A DNA stretch of 6,998 bases from contig JALHTX010000284.1 in assembly GCA_022866015.1 (NCBI GenBank), positions 1 through 6,998 on the forward strand, given 5' to 3'. The notes beneath the pieces were generated by a model, which was given only the letters and a program-made list of their open reading frames with translations, searched no databases and had not been told where the DNA came from. The position numbers were made by a program, and so were the translations under genes. Below, in pieces: positions 1-4,936 of the stretch (positions are counted from its first letter, which is position 1; every line of letters starts with the position of its first letter). This DNA comes from Thermoplasmatota archaeon. Its GTDB lineage: Archaea; Thermoplasmatota; E2; DHVEG-1.

Positions 1-290
1 AAACAACAAAAATAGAGATACTTTTGGATGTTTTGAACAATTCTCCAACCAGTTAGTTTAATACTTGTTTTTATCTATCCATCATTTCTAATTGCTGGAC
101 AGCCTGTAAAACCAGTGGTATTCTTGGAGATTTTTTATAAACAAAAAAAGAAATAAAATATGATGTACATGAATTATTTTTATTAAAAGACGAAAAAAGG
201 CTTTTACAAATATAAAAATAAATGAATAATAGTACGGTTCTCCTTATAGCATTTTTTAGTAAAAAACCCAATTTGATAAAAACTTCAAGT
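1..290. other. Left-edge region without a convincing gene
   Basis: I see no gene here that I can support. A reverse-strand frame (271 to 71, 66 codons) begins at a TTG with no ribosome binding site, is rich in Phe/Ile/Tyr/Lys as expected from random AT-rich DNA, and matches no family I know. A forward frame is open from base 2 to a TAA at 59-61 (19 codons); it could be the tail of a gene outside the window but is too short to judge. The stretch probably holds the 3' untranslated end of the receiver gene at 291-599 and ordinary spacer. Confidence 0.5.
253..267 (-). terminator. Possible terminator of the receiver gene
   Basis: Seven-base A/T arms around a single central base (253-259 and 261-267) put a run of six T on the reverse strand about 25 bases after the receiver stop codon at 291-293. 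T-tracts are the main signal for archaeal transcription termination. The arms are pure A/T, so the hairpin itself would be weak. This is a positional inference. Confidence 0.35.
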
Positions 291-599
291 TCAGCGAATT
301 TTGTTTTTTACAAATTCAACAAGTTGATTGCGAGTAAAAGGTTTTATCAGAAAATCATCTGTTTTTGTGGTGTCTATTTTTTTATCAATGTCTGGTTTCA
401 TAGAGAAAAAAGCAGGTATTTCTGTATCAGGGATATTTGAGTCTATAAGTATTAAACCTAGATCTTTATTACGTTTCTCAATCTCTTCAAGGGCTTTTCT
501 ATTACTATTGACAGCAATTACATTAAAATCGTTTTCTAGAAATGATTTAACTTCTCTTAAAACATATGACTCATCATCTATAATCATAACTGTTTTCAT
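291..599 (-). CDS. Compact stand-alone response-regulator receiver domain
   Basis: This 102-aa protein is a receiver (REC) domain with no output domain, so it is likely a cytoplasmic phospho-signalling protein acting through protein contacts, as CheY-type proteins do. Visible hallmarks are the acidic pair D8/D9 after the first hydrophobic strand (VMIIDDE), the phospho-acceptor D53 at the end of strand 3 (LILID), and the conserved K86-P87 in DDFLIKPF. It is short: a typical receiver has about 120 residues and about 50 between the phospho-Asp and the Lys, but here there are 33. The stretch that should form strand 4 and helix 4, including the Ser/Thr switch residue, is replaced by a short segment containing FFSMKPD. 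All metal-site and phosphorylation residues remain. No kinase is visible nearby. The ATG at 597-599 lacks a Shine-Dalgarno match but lies a few bases after the start predicted from a TATA-like box, which suggests leaderless translation. Family certain; partner unknown. Confidence 0.88.
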   Translation of the reverse strand: MKTVMIIDDESYVLREVKSFLENDFNVIAVNSNRKALEEIEKRNKDLGLILIDSNIPDTEIPAFFSMKPDIDKKIDTTKTDDFLIKPFTRNQLVEFVKNKIR

Positions 600-623
600 A
601 TCCCATCAGATTATATAAAATAC

Positions 624-634
624 TTATTTTAAAC
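624..634 (-). promoter_or_regulatory. TATA-like promoter of the receiver gene
   Basis: Read on the reverse strand this is GTTTAAAATAA, centred about 30 bases before the receiver ATG. The predicted transcript start would fall within a few bases of that ATG, giving a leaderless mRNA. The same GTTTAAAATA core occurs before pus10 (3373-3382). A second box, TTATATAAAA at 611-620, is too close to serve this gene but could drive rightward transcription. Confidence 0.5.
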
Positions 635-671
635 TTAAACTTTTCTAATTAAAAAGTAAGGGGCTAAAAGA

Positions 672-719
672 GAGGGTCAATGAATGTAAGAAGAGGTGAA
701 TTATAATTCATTGATCCTC
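672..719. repeat. 14-bp inverted repeat, possible structured RNA
   Basis: The arms 672-685 and 706-719 pair over 14 positions (one G-U) around a 20-base loop. A second, exclusive element lies inside: a perfect 14-base palindrome TGAATTATAATTCA at 697-710. A third option pairs GAGGTGA (693-699) with TCACC (718-722). A T-run follows at 727-731 on the forward strand, and a TATA-like box at 611-620 would place a forward transcript start near 640. Together these could define a small forward RNA of roughly 90-100 bases. A regulator binding site is an alternative. The pairing is seen directly; the RNA is inference. Confidence 0.45.
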
Positions 720-881
720 ACCACCATTTTTATTCAATGTAAAATTCAAACCTATTGATATCTTTATTTTTGGTGATTATAGTATTTAACTATATCTTAA
801 TAGAAAGACAAAATGATAAAATATTTATATTGATAAAATAACAGAATTTATAGTCAAAAAGAGTAGTTATCTGTATATACA

Positions 882-901
882 AGTGCATTTTCATTTGCAC
901 T
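882..901. promoter_or_regulatory. Small inverted repeat upstream of the 962 promoter
   Basis: AGTGCA (882-887) and TGCACT (896-901) form perfect 6-base arms around 8 bases, ending about 6 bases before the TATA-like box of the membrane protein gene. In archaea this position suits an activator site or an operator overlapping the TFB recognition element. Six-base arms can occur by chance. Confidence 0.25.
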
Positions 902-905
902 AAAT

Positions 906-916
906 ACTTAAATACT
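906..916 (+). promoter_or_regulatory. TATA-like promoter for the 962 gene
   Basis: ACTTAAATACT is centred about 50 bases before the ATG at 962. A start about 26 bases downstream gives a leader near 25 bases, which would include the purine-rich GGAGA ribosome site at 946-950. Confidence 0.4.
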
Positions 917-961
917 ATTTACTTGTTTTAAAGATTGAAAATATAGGAGATAGGATGGATT

Positions 962-1360
962 ATGGAAACATGGTTAAAGAAAATGTCTAGCTGGTTGTTC
1001 TTAATAGGACTATTAATAGCCGTGATATTCGGTTTTATAGTCGGAGCGAATCTTTGGACAGATACCAACAATTATGGAGCAATATTGCTTGTAATCCTAG
1101 GATTTGTTGTTGGAATTATGACATTCCTGGCACTTGGAAACATTTCGAAGGAAAAAATACCTACGTTTTTACTAGCCGCACTAATATTAATCAGTATCGC
1201 AATAGGTGCAAGCACCGATTGGATCTATGGATTAAATTATATAGGGCCATATATTTCAAGCATAGCAACAATGCTGGCTGTATTTGTAGCACCAGCTGCA
1301 GGTCTCTTAGCACTAAGAGCGATTTGGGATGCAAGTAAAACAGAAGAATTGATAAAGTAA
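962..1360 (+). CDS. Four-helix integral membrane protein of unknown function
   Basis: This 132-aa protein is mostly hydrophobic, with four likely membrane helices at about 11-30, 38-58, 66-84 and 97-120, short loops, and a charged tail (DASKTEELIK). The third loop, between helices 3 and 4, carries aromatic residues and an IGPY motif just before the last helix. Helix 4 ends in a stretch of small residues (FVAPAAGLLALRAI). I see no catalytic motif, metal ligand or signal peptidase site and do not assign a function. The overall look recalls small conserved archaeal membrane proteins of unknown role, but that is memory, not a search. The ATG is preceded by GGAGA at 946-950 and a TATA-like box at 906-916. 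Its codons use more C- and G-ending forms than the neighbouring genes. It stands alone and converges on the reverse-strand mini-ORFs at 1441-1612. Confidence 0.75.
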   Translation: METWLKKMSSWLFLIGLLIAVIFGFIVGANLWTDTNNYGAILLVILGFVVGIMTFLALGNISKEKIPTFLLAALILISIAIGASTDWIYGLNYIGPYISSIATMLAVFVAPAAGLLALRAIWDASKTEELIK

Positions 1361-1390
1361 TCCGATAAGTCCCGTATAAATAAAAAATAT

Positions 1391-1421
1391 CTCTTTCTCT
1401 TTTTTCTTTTTAAATTTTTTT
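1391..1421 (+). terminator. T-rich terminator after the membrane protein gene
   Basis: A pyrimidine run, almost all T with a few C, begins 31 bases after the stop codon and ends in seven T. There is no hairpin, as is normal for archaeal termination. A-runs in the same interval (T-runs on the reverse strand) could also terminate the opposing mini-ORF transcript, so this is probably a shared convergent terminator. Confidence 0.6.
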
Positions 1422-1440
1422 AAAAATTGAATTATTATTT

Positions 1441-1551
1441 TTAGTTGAAGCCATCATGCCAATATTTTAATGCCCATTTATACAAATTTATGATAGTCAT
1501 AGTAGTTAAACCTACCATAAATCCTATTAGTATAATAACCATGGTAGGCAT
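1441..1551 (-). CDS. 36-aa single-helix membrane peptide
   Basis: A short reverse-strand ORF encodes one hydrophobic helix at about residues 3-22 (MVIILIGFMVG...), followed by a polar, aromatic tail (LYKWALKYWHDGFN). This is the shape of a small single-pass subunit or regulator of a membrane complex. Reality is supported by GAGGTGAT at 1560-1567, eight consecutive bases complementary to the 16S rRNA 3' end, 8 bases before the ATG. A second in-frame ATG lies three codons in. The stop of the 19-codon ORF upstream is one base before this start, which suggests translational coupling. It resembles no family I can name. Partner and function are unknown. Confidence 0.6.
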   Translation of the reverse strand: MPTMVIILIGFMVGLTTMTIINLYKWALKYWHDGFN

Positions 1552-1552
1552 T

Positions 1553-1612
1553 TTACTTTATCACCTCTACTATTTTAGAAAATAAAATATCTAAGTCTAT
1601 ATTTTGATACAT
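1553..1612 (-). CDS. 19-aa ORF, possible leader peptide or tiny protein
   Basis: This 19-codon ORF sits immediately before the 36-aa ORF; its last codons contain that gene's ribosome site (GAGGTGAT) and its TAA ends one base before the next ATG. A GAGGGGA stretch (1619-1625) lies 6 bases before its own ATG. The peptide is mixed hydrophobic/acidic and could form one amphipathic helix. It may be a leader whose translation exposes or blocks the downstream ribosome site, a tiny functional peptide, or chance. The layout is the only evidence. Confidence 0.35.
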   Translation of the reverse strand: MYQNIDLDILFSKIVEVIK

Positions 1613-1624
1613 TTTTATTCCCCT

Positions 1625-1639
1625 CTTTTATAATAAAAG
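1625..1639 (-). repeat. 15-base palindrome before the mini-ORFs
   Basis: CTTTTAT and ATAAAAG form perfect 7-base arms around a single A, directly upstream of the purine-rich ribosome site of the 19-codon ORF. It could be an operator, a leader hairpin, or a TATA-like box for a shorter transcript. Confidence 0.3.
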
Positions 1640-1641
1640 GT

Positions 1642-1673
1642 TAACAATGATATAGATAGTCTATATCATGTTA
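1642..1673 (-). promoter_or_regulatory. 5' leader hairpin of the mini-ORF transcript
   Basis: Perfect 10-base arms at 1647-1656 and 1660-1669 enclose a 3-base loop. The stem extends by four more pairs (1642-1645 with 1670-1673) past one bulged A at 1646. A TATA-like box at 1691-1700 predicts a transcript start near 1669, so the RNA would begin almost exactly with this hairpin, followed by a leader of about 57 bases. It could protect the RNA 5' end, gate translation, or be a dyad operator at the start site. Confidence 0.5.
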
Positions 1674-1690
1674 TTATTTATCATTACTGC

Positions 1691-1700
1691 TATTTAATAC
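1691..1700 (-). promoter_or_regulatory. TATA-like promoter for the mini-ORFs
   Basis: The reverse strand reads GTATTAAATA. It is the best-placed box for the leftward transcript, about 26 bases before the hairpin described at 1642-1673. Such AT-rich matches are common here, so confidence is limited. Confidence 0.35.
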
Positions 1701-1762
1701 TTTTCATCAAAAATGTCAAAGAGTAAAAAAATCATAAAAATATAGTGCAAATATTATAAAAT

Positions 1763-1796
1763 AAAAAAATTGTAAAATGGAATTTACTCCATTTTA
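1763..1796 (-). terminator. Hairpin and T-tract terminator of the DUF1015 gene
   Basis: On the reverse strand a 9-bp perfect stem (1788-1796 with 1773-1781, 6-base loop) spans the last codons and stop of the DUF1015 gene, followed within a few bases by a seven-T run. It resembles a bacterial intrinsic terminator. Archaea mostly need only the T-tract, so the hairpin may instead stabilise the mRNA 3' end. Confidence 0.6.
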
Positions 1797-3085
1797 TATG
1801 CAACAAGCCCTGAAAGCATCTTAGGCAGGAAATAAGTTGATTTCTGCGGCATATACTCCCCTGAATCAGCAATTGCTTTAAGCTCTTTTATTTTTGTTGC
1901 ATTCATTAAAACTGAAAAATCATATTTTCCTTGATTTACAAATTTTATTGCTTCTTCATCTACACGAGTATATTTTACATGGTCCTCAAGATTATCTTGA
2001 TTTATACCCATAGCCTGTTCAAGGACGATTTTATGAAGAATAGATACATCAAGTGTTCGCCAAGTTTTTGACCGATCAGGAGCAAACTCATCCATTATTT
2101 TCTCGTCCTTTAAGGTTAAAACAAAATATTTATCTTTTGTGTACAATGCAAATTTATGTTTATCCTTTGTTTTAATATCTTCAATAATCTTTTTATTAAT
2201 CGTTTGGGCATCTTTTTTATCAAATATCTTTTCTTCAATTATAAAATATTTATTTAATTTAATTAAACAATCTTTAATGTTAACATCACTTTTTTTAACA
2301 AATCTATGAGTTGGTAGAATTGATAAGCCTTCATCAAACATATTTGCAAGTACAACCATTATAAAATTAAATGGTGCAAAAATACTTGTATCACCTGTTT
2401 TTTCTTTCATTTCATTTGCATAATTTATAGATGTTTGATACCTATGATGACCATCTGCGATAAATAAAATATTATTTTTTAACTCGTTTTGTATCATTGA
2501 AATAGTTTCTGTATCTTCGAGTCTCCAAAGCTTATGTTTGAAGCCATCATAACCTTTTACATCTATTATTGGTGTTTTTATTTTTTTATCAATTGCTTTT
2601 CTAATTTTATCTTTTTCATCAATATATAATAACTGTATTGGTTCAAGATTTGATTTACAAGCACGTGTAAGATTTAATCTATCTGCTTTTGGTTTGGAAA
2701 GTGTTCTTTCATGTGCTTTAACACATTTATAATCTGGATCTATTTTTAATAAAACAAAAAAACCATTCATTGTTTTTTTGCTTCCTTCCAGTATATATTC
2801 TATTTTATATACATAAATAACAGCTTTATCAGATTTTATAAGCGTAGAATCAGAAAGCCATTCATCATAGAGTTTTTTTGCTCTTGTGTACCTATTATTA
2901 TCATCATCATCTGTTTGCTCTATTTTATTTAATATCAATCTTACATAATTTTTAGGGTGTTTATTGTATAGTTCTTTTTGTTGTTCTTCTGATATTATAT
3001 CATATGGTGGTGCCATTACATCATCTAGCTTTTTTATTTTTTCTTTATTGTAGGTTATACCATTAAAAGGGAAAACTTCTACCAT
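1784..3085 (-). CDS. DUF1015 family protein (COG4198)
   Basis: This 433-aa protein is a full-length DUF1015 member; the family is usually a little over 400 residues. Signature stretches appear in the expected order: VMAPPYDII (23-31), HERTLSKPKADRLNLTRACK (125-144) leading to SNLEPIQLLY, IADGHHRYQTSINYA (209-223), LPTHRFV (257-263), and the C-terminal MPQKSTYFLPK motif before the hydrophobic end. The GHHR histidines and the conserved acidic and basic residues suggest an enzyme or nucleotide-binding protein. I recall a proposed link to serine metabolism and distant similarity to ParB-like serine kinases; that is tentative, and no serine gene is present here. It is cytoplasmic, with no signal peptide. 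The ATG has a strong GGAGGT site (3093-3098) 7 bases upstream. The gene is transcribed away from the pus10 operon as a single unit with its own terminator. Confidence 0.93.
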   Translation of the reverse strand: MVEVFPFNGITYNKEKIKKLDDVMAPPYDIISEEQQKELYNKHPKNYVRLILNKIEQTDDDDNNRYTRAKKLYDEWLSDSTLIKSDKAVIYVYKIEYILEGSKKTMNGFFVLLKIDPDYKCVKAHERTLSKPKADRLNLTRACKSNLEPIQLLYIDEKDKIRKAIDKKIKTPIIDVKGYDGFKHKLWRLEDTETISMIQNELKNNILFIADGHHRYQTSINYANEMKEKTGDTSIFAPFNFIMVVLANMFDEGLSILPTHRFVKKSDVNIKDCLIKLNKYFIIEEKIFDKKDAQTINKKIIEDIKTKDKHKFALYTKDKYFVLTLKDEKIMDEFAPDRSKTWRTLDVSILHKIVLEQAMGINQDNLEDHVKYTRVDEEAIKFVNQGKYDFSVLMNATKIKELKAIADSGEYMPQKSTYFLPKMLSGLVAYKME

Positions 3086-3092
3086 AAATTTT

Positions 3093-3098
3093 ACCTCC
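3093..3098 (-). promoter_or_regulatory. Ribosome binding site of the DUF1015 gene
   Basis: The reverse strand reads GGAGGT, 7 bases before the ATG at 3083-3085. It fixes this start and shows the gene uses leadered, Shine-Dalgarno initiation, unlike the leaderless genes nearby. Confidence 0.8.
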
Positions 3099-3130
3099 AG
3101 ATAATAATTTTTTAACTTGAATACTATTTT

Positions 3131-3140
3131 GTATTAAAAA
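3131..3140 (-). promoter_or_regulatory. Possible TATA box of the DUF1015 gene
   Basis: TTTTTAATAC on the reverse strand is centred about 50 bases before the start codon. It would give a leader of about 25 bases that includes the GGAGGT site. Confidence 0.35.
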
Positions 3141-3157
3141 CGTTGCTAAAAAGAAAC

Positions 3158-3166
3158 ATTATATAT
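3158..3166 (+). promoter_or_regulatory. TATA box of the 51-aa membrane protein gene
   Basis: ATTATATAT follows the purine-rich AAGAAAC, which resembles a TFB recognition element. The predicted start near 3187 leaves roughly 10 bases before the ATG at 3198, consistent with near-leaderless translation. Confidence 0.5.
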
Positions 3167-3197
3167 TTTTATACTAAATACTTTTAATTAATTACAA

Positions 3198-3353
3198 ATG
3201 AAATATAGAGATCTTTTTATACTGTTTATTGCAATTATTTTCTTTTTATCTTTAGCATATACATTAAGTATAATTATTAATATTTGGCCTATTACAGTTA
3301 TTTTGTTTTTCTCATTTATTATTGTTGTTTATACTTTATGTATTGAAAAATAA
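3198..3353 (+). CDS. 51-aa two-helix membrane protein
   Basis: This short ORF encodes a positively charged start (MKYRD), a hydrophobic helix at about 6-28, a turn at NIWP (28-31), a second helix at about 32-48, and a charged end (IEK): a helical hairpin with both ends on the same side. I recognise no family. Support comes from the good TATA box at 3158-3166, a seven-T terminator directly after the stop, and its fit in the otherwise empty gap between the divergent DUF1015 gene and pus10. No Shine-Dalgarno site precedes the ATG. Hydrophobic short ORFs arise easily in T-rich DNA, so it needs homologues to be certain. Confidence 0.5.
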   Translation: MKYRDLFILFIAIIFFLSLAYTLSIIINIWPITVILFFSFIIVVYTLCIEK

Positions 3354-3361
3354 TCTTTTTT
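3354..3361 (+). terminator. T-tract after the 51-aa gene
   Basis: A single C followed by seven T lies directly after the stop codon, a typical archaeal terminator. It would separate the small gene from the pus10 promoter, which starts about 10 bases further on. Confidence 0.45.
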
Positions 3362-3372
3362 CCAAATACAAC

Positions 3373-3382
3373 GTTTAAAATA
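3373..3382 (+). promoter_or_regulatory. Promoter of the pus10-ksgA operon
   Basis: GTTTAAAATA is centred about 31 bases before the pus10 ATG, predicting a transcript start around 3404 and a leaderless or near-leaderless mRNA. This agrees with the lack of a ribosome binding site before pus10. The same core precedes the receiver gene. Confidence 0.55.
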
Positions 3383-3408
3383 GGTTTATTTTTATCTAGC
3401 CTAATAAA

Positions 3409-4638
3409 ATGACTGATATACTTGAAAATAAAAAAATATTAAAAACCGTTGAAAAAATATTGCCTGAATATTGTCTTTGTGACAATTGTCTTGGAAGACT
3501 TTTTTCAAAAGCAAAAAAAGGTGTTTCAAACGAAGAAATAGGAATTTATTTAAGAAAAAAAACAGGTTTCAATAAAAAAATAAAACCTATTAATTGCGAA
3601 TTATGTCAAGGTTTATCTATCGAAGTCGAACATTTTTGTAAATTGATTTTAGATTATTTAAAAGGTTATGAGTTTAACACATTTTTAATTGGTTGTAAAA
3701 TAGATGAAGATATAATTAAAAAAGAAAACGAACTTATTTCTTTTACAAAATCTGAATATTTTGAGAGTATTAAAAATGAACTAAACAGAAATATTGGGTT
3801 AAAACTAGAAAAAAAACTAGATAAACTCGTTAATTTTGAAAAACCTGATATTATGGTAATTTTAAATACTTCGTTCGATGTTATAACATTGCAGATTTTA
3901 TCATTATTTATCTATGGTAGATATAAAAAATATACAAGGGATATGCCGCAGACAAAATGGTTTTGTAAAATCTGTTATGGTAAAGGCTGCAGAAAATGTA
4001 ATTATAATGGTAAAATATATGAGAATAGCGTTGAAGAGCTAGTTTCTAAAGAAATAATAAAAATTACGAAAGGAACTGATGAATCATTTCATGGAGCCGG
4101 TAGAGAAGATGTAGATGTTCGTATGCTTGGAACAGGTAGACCCTTTGTTTTAGAAATAAAAAACCCAAAGATAAGAAGTATTAATTTAGAAGTTTTAAAA
4201 AAAAAGATAAATAGTTCAAATAAAGATCTTATCGAGATTGATAACCTTAGATTTTCAGATCGAAATGAGATAGCAAGGATTAAAAATGCGGGTTTTAGAA
4301 AAACATATCGAGTTATTATAAAATCAGATACAATTTTAAATAACGAAAAACTTAAAAAGGTGTCATCTTCATTACAAGGCTCAAATATAAATCAAGTAAC
4401 ACCATCAAGAGTGGTTCATAGACGAACCGATATGGTTAGAGAAAAGCATATATATAATTGCATAGTAGAAATGGTAGAAGATACTATTGCAATACTTTCG
4501 CTAGAAACCGAATCTGGAACCTATATAAAGGAACTAGTAACAGGTGATGACGGGAGAACAAAACCAAGTATCACAGAGATAATTGGTTCACCCTGCAAGG
4601 TCATTGAACTTGATGTAATAGAGATCAAGGGGGAATAA
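3409..4638 (+). CDS. pus10: tRNA pseudouridine(54/55) synthase Pus10
   Basis: Pus10 converts U54 and U55 in the T-loop of tRNA to pseudouridine in archaea, replacing bacterial TruB for this position. The 409-aa protein has the full family layout. The N-terminal part (1-200) is the THUMP-containing RNA-binding region with cysteine pairs C24/C27 and C63/C66, a likely zinc site, and a further cluster C186/C189/C194/C197 near the domain junction. The catalytic motif GREDVDVRMLG at 231-241 contains D234, aligned with the catalytic Asp of the family, followed by GRPFVLEI (243-250). The C-terminal motif ESGTYIKELVTGDDGRTKPS (368-387) completes the active-site cleft. It is the first gene of the operon, ending 3 bases before rpl21e. 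The ATG lacks a ribosome site and fits leaderless initiation. Nothing is missing or truncated. Confidence 0.97.
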   Translation: MTDILENKKILKTVEKILPEYCLCDNCLGRLFSKAKKGVSNEEIGIYLRKKTGFNKKIKPINCELCQGLSIEVEHFCKLILDYLKGYEFNTFLIGCKIDEDIIKKENELISFTKSEYFESIKNELNRNIGLKLEKKLDKLVNFEKPDIMVILNTSFDVITLQILSLFIYGRYKKYTRDMPQTKWFCKICYGKGCRKCNYNGKIYENSVEELVSKEIIKITKGTDESFHGAGREDVDVRMLGTGRPFVLEIKNPKIRSINLEVLKKKINSSNKDLIEIDNLRFSDRNEIARIKNAGFRKTYRVIIKSDTILNNEKLKKVSSSLQGSNINQVTPSRVVHRRTDMVREKHIYNCIVEMVEDTIAILSLETESGTYIKELVTGDDGRTKPSITEIIGSPCKVIELDVIEIKGE

Positions 4639-4641
4639 AAG

Positions 4642-4935
4642 TTGGTAAAAAGATCCAAAGGAATAAGAAGTAAAAGCAGACAAATACTAAAGAAAACACC
4701 AAGAGAAAAAGGTTTAAAATCAATAACAAGAGCACTTCAAGAGTTTGCAGATGGAGAAAATGTAAATATTGTAATAGACCCTTCAATACACAAAGGCATG
4801 CCATCAATTCGTTTCCAAGGATATACTGGTAAAATAGAAGGTAGACGAGGGAATTCATATCTTGTTGGAATAAACGACGGTAAAAAACATAAGATACTTA
4901 TTGTTAAACCAGATCATCTTAGGAGAGTGCGATAA
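4642..4935 (+). CDS. rpl21e: Large-subunit ribosomal protein L21e
   Basis: The 97-aa protein is a normal-length archaeal L21e, an SH3-like-barrel protein of the 50S subunit shared with eukaryotes and absent from bacteria. It has the very basic N-terminus (VKRSKGIRSKSRQ), the LQEFADGENVNIVIDPS segment, the GMPSIRFQGYTGKIEGRRG core and the C-terminal KPDHLRRVR. The start is TTG, preceded by AAGGGGG at 4627-4633, which sits inside the last codons of pus10. It lies 3 bases after pus10 and one base before rpoF, so coupled translation is likely. Confidence 0.97.
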   Translation: MVKRSKGIRSKSRQILKKTPREKGLKSITRALQEFADGENVNIVIDPSIHKGMPSIRFQGYTGKIEGRRGNSYLVGINDGKKHKILIVKPDHLRRVR

Positions 4936-4936
4936 A

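Larger units (their letters stand above)
600..961. other. Intergenic region with hairpins and divergent promoters
   Basis: No protein gene is supported in this 362-base gap between divergent genes. It holds promoter elements for the receiver (624-634), a rightward TATA-like box (611-620), the long inverted repeat at 672-719, a smaller repeat TATAGT/ACTATA (778-783 and 789-794), an AGTGCA/TGCACT repeat (882-887 and 896-901), and the promoter of the 962 gene. The longest reverse-strand frames around 680-730 have fewer than 20 codons. Confidence 0.55.

Noticed and set aside
2..61. Open forward frame at the left edge, possible gene tail
   Set aside because: Nineteen codons without a recognisable motif cannot be told from chance.
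71..271. 66-codon reverse-strand ORF after the receiver gene
   Set aside because: It starts at TTG with no ribosome site, crosses the T-rich putative terminator, and has the composition of a random AT-rich frame with no recognisable motif.
328..618. Forward ORF opposite the receiver gene
   Set aside because: It is a shadow on the opposite strand of a clear receiver domain with intact catalytic residues.
672..719. tRNA or canonical C/D box sRNA in the 600-961 gap
   Set aside because: No T-loop or anticodon arm can be formed, and no properly spaced C, D', C' and D boxes are present.
4625..4858. Leu/Phe-rich reverse ORF over rpl21e
   Set aside because: Its hydrophobic sequence is the antisense reading of a Lys/Arg-rich ribosomal protein gene.
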